Shown: one piece after another, positions 26,743 through 34,686 of the stretch
Layout of the letters: the number at the start of each line of letters is the position of its first letter
Numbering within the stretch: the stretch's first letter is position 1
DNA from: Streptomyces sp. NBC_00162
GTDB lineage: Bacteria; Actinomycetota; Actinomycetes; Streptomycetales; Streptomycetaceae
Assembly (NCBI RefSeq): GCF_024611995.1
Contig: NZ_CP102509.1
Location: 1,922,001 to 1,986,000 of the forward strand
Length of the DNA stretch: 64,000 nt
Reading direction: 5' to 3'
Translations under genes and position numbers: made by a program
The notes under the pieces: generated by a model
Seen by the model: the letters and a program-made list of their open reading frames with translations, nothing else
Database searches by the model: none
Told to the model about the DNA's origin: nothing

Positions 26743-27165
26743 ATGCCATCCAAGGAACCCAGGGAACCCAAGGCCTACGAGGGCAAGCTCGTCACCGTCA
26801 CCTACGAGACCGGGCGGTGCCTGCACGCCGCCGAGTGCGTGCGCGGGCTGTCCGAGGTGTTCGACTCGGGGCAGCGCCCCTGGGTGCGGCCGGACGGCGC
26901 CGGTCCCGAGCGGGTCGCCGAGGTGATCCGGCGCTGCCCGTCGGGGGCGCTCCAGTACCGGCTCGCCGACGGCCCGGCCGAGGAGCCGGACCGGCCGACC
27001 ACCGTCGTACGCGATCCGGCCGGACGGCTCGTGCTGCGTGGTGAACTCAGCGTGACGACCCCGGACGGGACGGTCCGCAGGGAGACCCGGGCCATGCTTT
27101 GCGCCTGTGGAGTGAGCGGTAACCAGCCCTTCTGTGACCTCTCCGGAGCCTGCGGCTCCGACTGA
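26743..27165 (+). CDS. YjdI-like 4Fe-4S mono-cluster plus CDGSH-like protein
   Basis: 140 aa with two small iron-sulfur modules. Residues 14-72 match the divergent mono-cluster domain (YETGRCLHAAECVRGLSEVF, RPWVRPDGA, IRRCPSGALQY). A second module follows from about 85 to 135 (DGTVRRETRAMLCACG, then GNQPFCD). In canonical CDGSH proteins the sequence continues CDGSH, whose His is a cluster ligand; here it reads CDLSGACGSD and stops, so that His is absent. Electron transfer or redox sensing is likely. It overlaps nothing and is divergent from the propeller gene. Confidence 0.85.
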   Translation: MPSKEPREPKAYEGKLVTVTYETGRCLHAAECVRGLSEVFDSGQRPWVRPDGAGPERVAEVIRRCPSGALQYRLADGPAEEPDRPTTVVRDPAGRLVLRGELSVTTPDGTVRRETRAMLCACGVSGNQPFCDLSGACGSD

Positions 27166-27343
27166 TCTTCCTGTGCCGCACCTCCTCGACGGTCACTCTG
27201 TGCGATCACACAGGCAGGTTCCGGCCAATCGGTGACACAGCTCACGTCAGCTTCCATGCACGGATTTGCCGATTCCGGCGTCTATCGGGTTGCCGGGTTC
27301 CACCCCACAGCCCGGCAGCAGATCCGCCGCAAGGGAGTGAGCC

Positions 27344-27760
27344 GTGATCACTGTCATCGAGCAGGCCGTACAGGCCCGTCTGGTCGCCACCGCGCCGAAG
27401 GTCGAGACCGTTCCCGTCACACTCTGCTACGACCGTGCGGATCCGTTCGCCGTGCGCATGGCCTTCCCCGCCCCGGCCACCCTGGAGGGCATCGAGGTCT
27501 CCTGGACCTTCTCGCGCGAGCTGCTGGAGTCCGGACTGGACCGCCCGTCCGGCTGCGGCGACGTGCGCGTGCGCCCGTACGACGTGGACCGCACCACCGT
27601 CGAGTTCCACGCGCCCGAGGGCGTGGCGATCATCCTGATGCTGACGGCCGAGCTGCACCGGTTCCTGGAGCGGGCCTCGACCGTGGTGCCGCCCGGCCTG
27701 GAGCACCTCTACCTCGACATGGACCACAGCCTGGCCGAGCTGATGCGCGACACCTGCTGA
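27344..27760 (+). CDS. SsgA-like (SALP) sporulation/cell division protein
   Basis: 138 aa, GTG start with GGGAG 6 nt upstream. The family core is clear: VPVTLCYDRADPFAVRMAF, VSWTFSRELLESGLDRPSGCGDVRV, EGVAIILMLTAELHRFLERA and VVPPGLEHLYLDMD. SALPs are specific to morphologically complex actinobacteria and steer septum and cell-wall events in sporulation, for example SsgB recruiting FtsZ. Which paralogue this is cannot be told from sequence alone. A UUCG hairpin follows, so it is monocistronic. Confidence 0.92.
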   Translation: MITVIEQAVQARLVATAPKVETVPVTLCYDRADPFAVRMAFPAPATLEGIEVSWTFSRELLESGLDRPSGCGDVRVRPYDVDRTTVEFHAPEGVAIILMLTAELHRFLERASTVVPPGLEHLYLDMDHSLAELMRDTC

Positions 27761-27784
27761 GGCGCCCCTCGCTTAATTCGTTTG

Positions 27785-27804
27785 CGGGCGGCTTCGGCCG
27801 CCCG
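27785..27804 (+). terminator. UUCG-capped terminator hairpin
   Basis: CGGGCGGC-TTCG-GCCGCCCG, a perfect 8-bp stem with an extra-stable UUCG loop, 25 bp after the SsgA-like gene. Confidence 0.85.
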
Positions 27805-27944
27805 TAGCTTCGTGGAGACCCATCGCCGTCGAAACGGAGCAGGACATTGCTCGTCTGAGGTTCGAGACACCGACACAGCACCGCACCTCACCGTCGGCTG
27901 TCTCCCCGCGTTGCACGCACCACTCACGCAACCTGGAGGCCTCC

Positions 27945-29585
27945 ATGAGCCATGCCCCTTCTTTCGTCACCTGCTCCGCACTGTCCTTCGACTGGCCCGA
28001 CGGCACGCCCGTGTTCGACGGGTTCCAGCTCGCCGTCGGCCCCGGCCGCACCGGCCTGATCGGGCTCAACGGCTGCGGGAAGTCCACCCTGCTGAAGCTC
28101 ATCGCAGGTGAACTGGCCCCATCCGATGGCCAGTTGTCGGTCGCCGGCCGCGTCGGCCACCTCCCTCAGAACATCACCCTCGACACCGCCCTGCGCGTGG
28201 ACGAAGCACTCGGCATCCGGACCGCCCGGGCCGCCCTGCACGCCATCGAGGCGGGCGAAGCCACCGAGGCGAACTTCACCGCCGTGGGCGACGACTGGGA
28301 CGTGGAGGAGCGGGCCCTGGCCACGCTCGACCAGCTCGGGCTCGCCCGGATCGGCCTGGACCGGACCGTCGGCGAACTCTCCGGCGGCGAGTGCGTACTG
28401 CTGCGGCTGGCCGCCCTGCTGCTGGCGCGGCCCGACGTCCTGCTGCTGGACGAGCCCACCAACAACCTGGACCTGCGGGCCCGTGGCCGCCTGTACGAGG
28501 CGGTCGAGTCCTGGACCGGCGTGATGATGCTGGTCAGCCACGACCGGGAGCTGCTGGAGCGGGTCGACCAGATCGCCGACCTGCGCGACGGCGAAGTCCG
28601 CTGGTACGGCGGGAACTTCACGGACTACGAGGAGATGCTCGCCGCCGAGCAGGAGGCGGCCGAGCGGATGGTCCGCGTCGCGGAGGCCGACGTACAGCGG
28701 CAGAAGCGCGAACTGGCCGACGCCCAGGTCAAACTGGCCCGGCGCAAGCGGTACGGCCAGAAGATGAACGACACCAAGCGCGAGCCGAAGATCGTGATGG
28801 GTGCACGCAAGCGGGCCGCGCAGGAGTCGGCCGGCAAGCACCGCATCATGCACACCGAGAAGCTGGCCCAGGCGAAGGAACGGCTGGACCACGCGGTGGA
28901 GGCGGTCCGCGACGACGACGCGATCCGAATCGAACTGCCCGCCACCCAGGTCCCGCCGGGCCGGCGCGTCCTGACCCTGAGCGATCTGCGACTGGCCCAC
29001 GGGGCGTCCGTACGGGGCGAGTGGGAGCTGCGCGGTCCGGAACGGATCGCGCTGGTGGGCCGCAACGGCTCGGGCAAGACCACGCTGCTGCGCACGATCG
29101 CGGGGCTGCTCGCGCCGGAGTCCGGTGCGGCGGTCACCCATGTGACCACCCGGTTCCTGCCCCAGCGGCTGGACGTGCTCGACGACGGCCGGTCGGTGGT
29201 GGAGAACGTGGCACGGTTCGCCCCGCAGGCCACGAACAACCTGATCCGGGCGCGGCTGGCGCACTTCCTGTTCCGGGGCGCCCGGGCGGACCGGCCGGCG
29301 GGCACCCTGTCCGGCGGCGAGCGCTTCCGCGCGGCGCTGGCGGCGCTGCTGCTGGCCGAGCCGGCTCCGCAGCTGCTGATGCTGGACGAGCCGACGAACA
29401 ATCTGGACCTGGCGAGCGTGCGGCAGTTGACTGGCGCGCTGGAGTCGTACGAGGGGGCGCTCGTGGTGGCAAGCCATGACGTGCCGTTCCTGGAGTCGAT
29501 CGGCATCACGCGGTGGCTGCTGCTGGACGGCGAGCTGCGGCCGACCACGGCCGAGGAGGTCCGGGAGACCCTGTGGCACGACTGA
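27945..29585 (+). CDS. ABC-F family ATPase
   Basis: A 546-aa soluble protein with two ABC domains and no membrane segment. Domain 1 has Walker A GLNGCGKST (about 41-49), LSGGE and DEPTNNLD; domain 2 has GRNGSGKTT, LSGGERFRAAL and DEPTNNLD. A charged linker of about 90 residues (AERMVRVAEADVQRQKREL...) lies between them. ABC-F proteins act on the ribosome in translation or antibiotic protection. GGAGG precedes the ATG. The leader between the upstream terminator and the gene is about 140 nt; no convincing short leader ORF was seen. Housekeeping or resistance role is open. Confidence 0.93.
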   Translation: MSHAPSFVTCSALSFDWPDGTPVFDGFQLAVGPGRTGLIGLNGCGKSTLLKLIAGELAPSDGQLSVAGRVGHLPQNITLDTALRVDEALGIRTARAALHAIEAGEATEANFTAVGDDWDVEERALATLDQLGLARIGLDRTVGELSGGECVLLRLAALLLARPDVLLLDEPTNNLDLRARGRLYEAVESWTGVMMLVSHDRELLERVDQIADLRDGEVRWYGGNFTDYEEMLAAEQEAAERMVRVAEADVQRQKRELADAQVKLARRKRYGQKMNDTKREPKIVMGARKRAAQESAGKHRIMHTEKLAQAKERLDHAVEAVRDDDAIRIELPATQVPPGRRVLTLSDLRLAHGASVRGEWELRGPERIALVGRNGSGKTTLLRTIAGLLAPESGAAVTHVTTRFLPQRLDVLDDGRSVVENVARFAPQATNNLIRARLAHFLFRGARADRPAGTLSGGERFRAALAALLLAEPAPQLLMLDEPTNNLDLASVRQLTGALESYEGALVVASHDVPFLESIGITRWLLLDGELRPTTAEEVRETLWHD

Positions 29586-29604
29586 CCGGGCGGCGCGTTC
29601 TGCG

Positions 29605-30066
29605 CTAACGGGGAAGCAAGACCCAGGACTTGGTGCCTCCCATGGAGGTGAGGACGGGGGTCAGCCCCCAGTCCCCGCCGCAGGCCTCGACGGCAGAGGC
29701 CAGCAGCCACATCCCGCGGCTGCGCCTTCGCCGGCACTCCTCGCTCGCCTCGGGCGAGGAGTGCGCGGGGTGCTGGTCGTAGACGACGATCCGCAGCGCG
29801 TCGAACTGCCAGCGGAGCCCCAGCAGCAACTGCTTGTCGGGCGTGAACCGGTGTGCGCACGCGACGAGTTCGGAGGCGGCGAGCGCCGACGTGTCACACA
29901 GGTCGGCCAGGCCATGCCGGGTGAGCAGGGACCGGACCAGGGAGCGGGCGCTCCCCGCGCAGTAGGCGCCACCCGGCAGGCCTATCGAGTAGTCCAGCCT
30001 CTCCGCCTCGGACGGTATTCGCCCGGGTTCGCGGACCGGCCGCAGGCCACGCAGGGTGCCCGTCAT
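29605..30066 (-). CDS. RsbW/SpoIIAB-like ATP-binding protein, degenerate
   Basis: 153 aa from ATG 30066 (GGAG 7 nt upstream). The order of a small GHKL regulator kinase is visible: an N-terminal PGGAYCAGSARSLVRSLLTRHGL, then ASELVACAHRF in the N-box place, VVYDQHP in the G1 place and RRRSRGMWLLASAVEACGGDWG in the G2 place. The N-box Asn that holds Mg-ATP is replaced (SELVACA instead of SELVTNA) and the G1 Asp-x-Gly is lost, so ATP binding or kinase activity is doubtful. A divergent small gene sits across the 170-bp promoter region, the usual partner position. Confidence 0.75.
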   Translation of the reverse strand: MTGTLRGLRPVREPGRIPSEAERLDYSIGLPGGAYCAGSARSLVRSLLTRHGLADLCDTSALAASELVACAHRFTPDKQLLLGLRWQFDALRIVVYDQHPAHSSPEASEECRRRRSRGMWLLASAVEACGGDWGLTPVLTSMGGTKSWVLLPR

Positions 30067-30236
30067 CGTGCTGCTCCAAATATGGGTGGGGTCGACAGCC
30101 GTGTGATCAAAGACCGGGGTGGTCCTGGAGTGGTCAAACGGGGACACGAGGTCGCCCCGTGTGAGACTTGCACTACCGACCGTAGCCCAACCCGGTGCAC
30201 AGTGCTACCACTTGTACGAACACATCATGATTTCTC

Positions 30237-30440
30237 ATGGCATTTCAGGATGGGTACAGGCATGTGCGCCCGGTGCACGACAGCGAGGGGGCGAACTGCT
30301 TCCGCTTCGGTCTCGACGCCGACGGGAAGGCCTACATCGGCACGACGGAGTCCGCGGCGTACGTCAGCGACTCGATCCAAGCCCTCCGGGCACTGATCTC
30401 GGCCGTCAAGGCGGGAGCGGCGGACCACCTTGTGGCGTGA
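30237..30440 (+). CDS. small protein, possibly DUF397-related
   Basis: 67 aa, MAFQDGYRHVRPVHDSEG onward. A stop codon 9 nt upstream in frame fixes ATG 30237 as the first possible start, and there is no ribosome site, so it may be leaderless. The C-terminal half (YVSDSIQALRALISAVKAGAADHL) resembles the end of DUF397 proteins, small partners of XRE/ATPase regulators in Streptomyces; the N-terminal half does not match the usual WRKSSYS start. Genomic position, facing the degenerate RsbW-like gene, supports that idea. The function is unknown. Confidence 0.55.
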   Translation: MAFQDGYRHVRPVHDSEGANCFRFGLDADGKAYIGTTESAAYVSDSIQALRALISAVKAGAADHLVA

Positions 30441-30549
30441 CTTTGGCTCGCAGCTTCCCTCTCAGGACCCCCTCAAACTGCATAGATAACCGGATGTAAC
30501 CGGTCATAGCCTTCCCTGGGGCTTGGCTGGGTCTTGATGTCGCGCTTAA

Positions 30550-30579
30550 CCTACGACTCCGTAGGCTACGGAACCGTAG
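30550..30579. promoter_or_regulatory. tandem palindromic operators upstream of the desaturase
   Basis: Two adjacent inverted repeats: CCTACG-ACTC-CGTAGG (30550-30565) and CTACGG-AA-CCGTAG (30566-30579). The outer arms also pair imperfectly (TAACCTACG with CCGTAGGTAA). They end 28 nt before the GTG start, so a repressor here would cover the promoter or the transcription start. TetR-type regulators of fatty-acid desaturation use sites of this kind; no such regulator is adjacent. Confidence 0.6.
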
Positions 30580-30607
30580 GTAATTCGCTTTGCACCCAGG
30601 AGTACCC

Positions 30608-31579
30608 GTGACGATCACCTCTCCCCACCTCGGCAGCTCGGAGGCGTGGACCGACGCCAAGTTGCTGTTCGCGCTGGAAGAGGTGGTCGAAAAGGAGCTC
30701 AACCGCCATCTGAAGGTCACCAAGGACTGGATGCCCCACGAGTACGTCCCGTGGAGCGACGGCCGGAACTTCCCGGGCTTCTTCGAGGACGGCGAGGCCT
30801 GGGACCCGGAGCAGTCCAAGGTCACCGATATCGGCAAGATCGCGCTGGTCGTGAACCTGCTGACCGAGGACAACCTCCCCAGCTACCACCACGAGATCGC
30901 CTCGCTCTTCGGCCGCAACGGCGCCTGGGGCACCTGGGTGCACCGCTGGACGGCCGAGGAGGGCCGCCACGGCATCGTGATGCGCGACTACCTGCTGGCC
31001 TCGCGCGCCGTGGACCCGGACAAGCTGGAAGCGTTCCGGATGCAGCACATGTCGGAGGGGTTCGAGTCCGACAACCGCCACTCCATGCTGCACTCGGTGG
31101 CGTACGTCGCCTTCCAGGAGCTCGCCACCCGCATCTCGCACCGCAACACCGGCCACCAGTCCGGTGACCCCGTGTGCGACCGGATGCTGGCGCGCATCGC
31201 GCAGGACGAGAACCTGCACATGGTCTTCTACCGCAACCTGCTGGGCGCGGCCTTCGAGCTCGCCCCGGACCTGACGATGCAGGCCGTACGGGACGTCGTG
31301 GTCAACTTCCGGATGCCCGGACACGGCATGCCCGGCTTCGAGCGGATGGCCGCGCAGATGGCGATCGGCGGGGTCTACAACCTGCGGATCCACCACGACG
31401 ACGTACTGAGCCCCGTGATCCGTTTCCTGAAGATCATGGACATCGACGGCCTGGGCCCCGACGGCCAGAAGGCTCAGGAGGAGCTCGGCCTCTTCATGAA
31501 CGGCCTGGACGCTGAGGCCCGCAAGTTCGACGAGCGCCTGGCCGCCCGCGCCGCCCGCATCGCGGCCCGCAAGGCCTGA
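30608..31579 (+). CDS. acyl-ACP desaturase (ferritin-like diiron)
   Basis: A 323-aa soluble stearoyl-ACP desaturase-type enzyme that inserts a cis double bond into acyl-ACP using O2 and ferredoxin. GTG 30608 has AGGAG 5 nt upstream. Diiron ligands are visible in order: Glu in LFALEEVVEKEL, the EEGRH motif (WTAEEGRHGIVMRDY), Glu in AYVAFQELATR and DENLH (ARIAQDENLHMVFYR). Length and motif spacing match the mycobacterial DesA-type family. Probably controls membrane unsaturation; the tandem palindromes upstream suggest acyl-responsive repression. A U-tract terminator follows. Confidence 0.94.
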   Translation: MTITSPHLGSSEAWTDAKLLFALEEVVEKELNRHLKVTKDWMPHEYVPWSDGRNFPGFFEDGEAWDPEQSKVTDIGKIALVVNLLTEDNLPSYHHEIASLFGRNGAWGTWVHRWTAEEGRHGIVMRDYLLASRAVDPDKLEAFRMQHMSEGFESDNRHSMLHSVAYVAFQELATRISHRNTGHQSGDPVCDRMLARIAQDENLHMVFYRNLLGAAFELAPDLTMQAVRDVVVNFRMPGHGMPGFERMAAQMAIGGVYNLRIHHDDVLSPVIRFLKIMDIDGLGPDGQKAQEELGLFMNGLDAEARKFDERLAARAARIAARKA

Positions 31580-31615
31580 CCGCTTTCCCCTCACTCGCCC
31601 GAGTGCGGCCGATTG

Positions 31616-31646
31616 CCCTGGCAGAGCAGCGCTCTGCCAGGGTTTT
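31616..31646 (+). terminator. intrinsic terminator with U-tract after the desaturase
   Basis: CCCTGGCAGAGC-AGC-GCTCTGCCAGGG, a perfect 12-bp stem followed by TTTT. The only classical U-tract terminator clearly visible in the window. Confidence 0.92.
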
Positions 31647-31664
31647 CGCGTCCCCGGACCCTGA

Positions 31665-31913
31665 TCAGGGGCGGCGGGGGCGCAGGGCGAGGCGCTCGGA
31701 TTCCGAGAGGCCGCCCCAGACGCCGAAGCGCTCGTCATTGGCCAGGGCGTACTCCAGGCACGCCGCCCGCCCCTCGCACGCCCCGCACAGCCGCTTCGCG
31801 TCGCGCAGCGACGAGCCCGGCTCCGGGAAGAAGAAGCCCGGGCCCGTCTGGGCGCACAGGGCGAGGTCGTACCAAGCGGTGGCGGTGCTGGCGGTGGTGG
31901 TGTTCATCGACAT
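31665..31913 (-). CDS. WhiB-family 4Fe-4S transcription factor
   Basis: 82 aa. The four cluster-binding cysteines are Cys20, Cys43, Cys46 and Cys52 (LALC ... LCGACEGRAAC), followed by the beta-turn GVWGG and a basic C-terminal tail (LALRPRRP). Wbl proteins bind sigma factor region 4 and act as redox- or NO-sensitive regulators in actinobacteria. The start could also be the ATG at 31907; neither has a strong ribosome site. It is convergent with the desaturase and shares its terminator region. Confidence 0.92.
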   Translation of the reverse strand: MSMNTTTASTATAWYDLALCAQTGPGFFFPEPGSSLRDAKRLCGACEGRAACLEYALANDERFGVWGGLSESERLALRPRRP

Positions 31914-31970
31914 GCCGGTGATACTGGCCGCCCTCGATGGACGTCCTATCAACGCGCGATCAACACCACG

Positions 31971-32777
31971 TCACGCAGCTCCGCCCGGCGGGGGCGCCGG
32001 CACGCTGGCTATGACCGCGAACCGCGCACCGAAGGGATCCGCCAGCTTGGCCAGGCGGCCGACTCCCTCCAGGGTGATCGGTGTCAGCCGGACCTTGCCG
32101 CCCGTCTCCTCCGCCTTCGCCGCTGTCGCGTCGCAGTCGGCGACCTCGAAGTACGGGGTCCAGTAAGGCCGCTCTGCGTCCTCCACGGGGTCCGTGGAGA
32201 GGGGGACCAGCCCGCCCGCGGCCGCCTCGTCCGTCGTGCCGGCCGGTCTGACCGTCGTGTACGTGCCGCCCTCGAACGGCACGCCGCCGATCTGCCAGCC
32301 GAGCACCGCGTGGTAGAACTCGGCCGCCGCGTCCAGGTCTCCGGTGTACAGCTCGGTCCAGCACAGGGAGCCGACCTCCGTCACCGCGCCCAGGCCCCTG
32401 TTCTTCCTCGGCTGCCACACCCCGAAGCCCACGCCCTCCGGATCGGTGAACATCGCCATCCGGCCGGAGTCCATGACGTCCATCGGCTCGAACATCACCG
32501 TGCCTCCCGCCTCGGCCACGGCCGACGCCGTCGCATCCGCGTCGGCCGTCTGGAAGTACATCTGCCAGGCAGCCGGACCCTGGGCCGCCGGGACGGTCAT
32601 TCCGCCCGCGACCGTCTTGTCGCCGAGGTGGAACATCCCGTATCCACCGGCCTCCTCGCCGCCCGCCCGGAAGTCCCAGCCGAACAGTCCTTCGTAGAAC
32701 CCGGCGGCCGCGCCGATGTCCGGGGTACCGAGGTCCACCCAGTTCGGGGAGCCGTTCTTGTAGTCCGTGGTGAGCAT
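31971..32777 (-). CDS. VOC-family protein with two glyoxalase-like domains
   Basis: 268 aa made of two tandem vicinal-oxygen-chelate modules, about residues 10-125 (PNWVDLGTPDIGAAAGFYEGLFGWDF ... GRMAMFTDPEGVGFGVWQ) and 138-260 (LCWTELYTGDLDAAAEFYHAVLGWQI ... ADPFGARFAVI). The frame starting at 32777 gives the normal MLTTDYKNGSPNWV N-terminus with a GGGG-rich ribosome site. Related Streptomyces proteins are called hydroxylases or glyoxalases without proof; the metal ligands are not obvious. It is divergent from a TetR gene 123 bp away, its probable regulator. Confidence 0.88.
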   Translation of the reverse strand: MLTTDYKNGSPNWVDLGTPDIGAAAGFYEGLFGWDFRAGGEEAGGYGMFHLGDKTVAGGMTVPAAQGPAAWQMYFQTADADATASAVAEAGGTVMFEPMDVMDSGRMAMFTDPEGVGFGVWQPRKNRGLGAVTEVGSLCWTELYTGDLDAAAEFYHAVLGWQIGGVPFEGGTYTTVRPAGTTDEAAAGGLVPLSTDPVEDAERPYWTPYFEVADCDATAAKAEETGGKVRLTPITLEGVGRLAKLADPFGARFAVIASVPAPPPGGAA

Positions 32778-32870
32778 GGTCCGCGCCCCTTCCGCTGTCC
32801 TGTCGTGTCCCGTCCCTCTTCGAGCATGGCACCCGCCACTGACAGCGGCCCCGGGCCCGCTCCACAAAGT

Positions 32871-32892
32871 GAACGTCCGTGCGTTCGATAAG
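32871..32892 (+). promoter_or_regulatory. candidate TetR operator and -10 box
   Basis: Inverted repeat GAACG-TCCGTG-CGTTC (32871-32886) is directly followed by GATAAG (32887-32892), a possible -10 only 8 nt before the tetR ATG. The mRNA could be leaderless and autoregulated; the divergent VOC gene could be repressed from the same site. Confidence 0.5.
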
Positions 32893-32900
32893 ATGGCGAG

Positions 32901-33566
32901 ATGGCAGACGGACGCGTGGAACGCGGCAACCGGACGCGGCGAACCGTTCTCGACCGGACCGTGGCCATCGCCTCCGTGGACGGCCTTGAAGGCCTGTCCA
33001 TGGGGAAGATCGCCGCGGATCTCGGCCTGAGCAAGAGCGGTGTGTTCGCCCTCTTCGGCTCCAAGGAGGACCTCCAGCTCGCCACCGTCCGCGCCGCCGT
33101 GGACGTGTTCGTCGAGGAGGTCGTGCGGCCCGTACGCCACGACCCCGCGGGCGTCGCCAAGGTGTGGCGGGTGTGCGAGCGCTGGCTCGGCTACTCCGCA
33201 CGCCGCGTCTTCCCCGGCGGCTGCTTCTTCTGCGCGGTCTCCGCGGAGTTCGACGCGCGCCCCGGCCCCGTACGCGACGAGATCGTCAAGGTCCGCTCCG
33301 ACTGGACGCGTTACATCGAGCGGGTGCTGGACGAGGCGCGGCTGACGGGCGGGCTCAGGGACGGGGTCGACGCGGCGGACGTGCCGCAGCTCGCCTTCGA
33401 GGTGATCGCCCTGATGGAACTGGCCAACGCGCATTCCGTCCTGCACGACGACCCGATGGCATACGAGAGGGCCGGAAGAGGCATCCTCGACCGGCTGCGG
33501 GCGGTGGCGGCCATGCCGGAGGAACTCCCGCAACGGCCGCCCGCGTCAGCGGGTGACCGCCGATGA
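32901..33566 (+). CDS. TetR/AcrR-family transcriptional regulator
   Basis: 221 aa. The helix-turn-helix is in the first 60 residues: RRTVLDRTVAIASVDGLEGLSMGKIAADLGLSKSGVFALFGSKEDLQ. The C-terminal ligand domain has GGCFFCAVSAEFDARPGPVRDEI, typical of the subgroup with TetR_C_6-like domains. It most likely represses itself and the divergent VOC gene through the palindrome at 32871-32886. It is convergent with the LigD polymerase gene. Confidence 0.9.
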   Translation: MADGRVERGNRTRRTVLDRTVAIASVDGLEGLSMGKIAADLGLSKSGVFALFGSKEDLQLATVRAAVDVFVEEVVRPVRHDPAGVAKVWRVCERWLGYSARRVFPGGCFFCAVSAEFDARPGPVRDEIVKVRSDWTRYIERVLDEARLTGGLRDGVDAADVPQLAFEVIALMELANAHSVLHDDPMAYERAGRGILDRLRAVAAMPEELPQRPPASAGDRR

Positions 33567-33591
33567 CACGGCGGAAGCGGCGCCCGGCGGG

Positions 33592-34611
33592 TCAGCCCTC
33601 GTGCTTTGCCCGGCTCGGCTGGACGCGCTTGGGTTCGCCCGGCATCTTCGGGTAGTCCGGAGGGTAGGGCATGTCGCCCAGGCCGTGTTCGTGTTCGTCG
33701 CGGGCGGCGAGTTCGAGTACGGCGTCCAGGGTGAAGGCGTGGTCGTCCATGTCCGCGTGGAGGTCGCCCAGTTCGGCGAAGCGGGCCGGCATCGTCACGA
33801 TGTCGAAGTCGCGCGGCTCGGCGTCGTCCACCTCGTCCCAGCGCAGCGGCGCCGACACCGGGGCGTGCGGGCGGGGGCGGACGGAGTAGGCGGAGGCGAT
33901 CGTGCGGTCGCGCGCCGTCTGGTTGTAGTCGACGAAGATCCGCTCGCCGCGCTCCTCCTTCCACCAGGCCGTCGTGACCTTGCCCGGCATACGGCGTTCC
34001 AGTTCCCGGCCGAGGGCGATGGCGCACCTGCGGACCTCGGTGAAGGTCCAGCGCGGCTCGATCGGAACGAAGACGTGCAGGCCGCGGCCGCCCGAGGTCT
34101 TGGGCCAGCCCCGCAGCCCCAACTCCTCCAGCAGAGCGCGCAGTTCGTGTGCTGCTGCCACCGCGTGGTGGTAGTCGGTGCCCGGCTGCGGGTCCAGGTC
34201 GATCCGCAGCTCGTCCGGCCGGTCGGTGTCCTCGCGCCGCACCGGCCACGGGTGGAAGGTGAGGCAGCCCAGGTTTGCGGCCCACAGGACGGCCGCCGGC
34301 TCGGTCGGGCAGATCTCGTCGGCGCTGCGTCCGCTCGGGAAAGCGATGTGGGCGGTCGGGATCCAGTCGGGAAGGTTCTTCGGCGCCCGCTTCTGGAAGA
34401 AGGACTCGCCCTCCACCCCGTCCGGGAACCGTTCCAGGGTCGTCGGCCGGTTGCGCAGGGCGCGCGTGATGCCGTCCGCGACCGCGAGGTAGTACTCGGC
34501 CACGTCCCGCTTGGTGAGTCCGCGCTCGGGGAAGTACACCTTGTCCGGGCTGGACAGCCGTACCGTCCGCCCGCCCGCGTCCAGCTCGATGGCATTGCCG
34601 GCAGCACCCAT
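33592..34611 (-). CDS. LigD polymerase-domain protein (NHEJ)
   Basis: 339 aa, the stand-alone archaeo-eukaryotic primase-type polymerase domain of bacterial NHEJ. Visible motifs: RLSSPDKVYFPERGLTKRDVAEYY, the metal-binding DLDPQ (IDLDPQPGTDY), TSGGRGLHVFVPI and IFVDYNQ with the third Asp. It adds ribonucleotides at breaks and bridges ends. No phosphoesterase or ligase domain is present; the ATP-dependent ligase is a separate gene, divergent across 75 bp. ATG 34611 gives the family N-terminus. No Ku gene is in the window. Confidence 0.93.
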   Translation of the reverse strand: MGAAGNAIELDAGGRTVRLSSPDKVYFPERGLTKRDVAEYYLAVADGITRALRNRPTTLERFPDGVEGESFFQKRAPKNLPDWIPTAHIAFPSGRSADEICPTEPAAVLWAANLGCLTFHPWPVRREDTDRPDELRIDLDPQPGTDYHHAVAAAHELRALLEELGLRGWPKTSGGRGLHVFVPIEPRWTFTEVRRCAIALGRELERRMPGKVTTAWWKEERGERIFVDYNQTARDRTIASAYSVRPRPHAPVSAPLRWDEVDDAEPRDFDIVTMPARFAELGDLHADMDDHAFTLDAVLELAARDEHEHGLGDMPYPPDYPKMPGEPKRVQPSRAKHEG

Positions 34612-34686
34612 GTGCGCCACGGTAGGCGGGTCCGGCCGGGTGCGCACACCGGGCGGGCTCGGACGTACCACCGCAGAATCGAAGAC

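Noticed and set aside
27805..27944. A leader peptide attenuator before the ABC-F gene
   Set aside because: No short ORF with a ribosome site and no competing hairpins were found in the 140-nt leader, though ABC-F resistance genes often have one.
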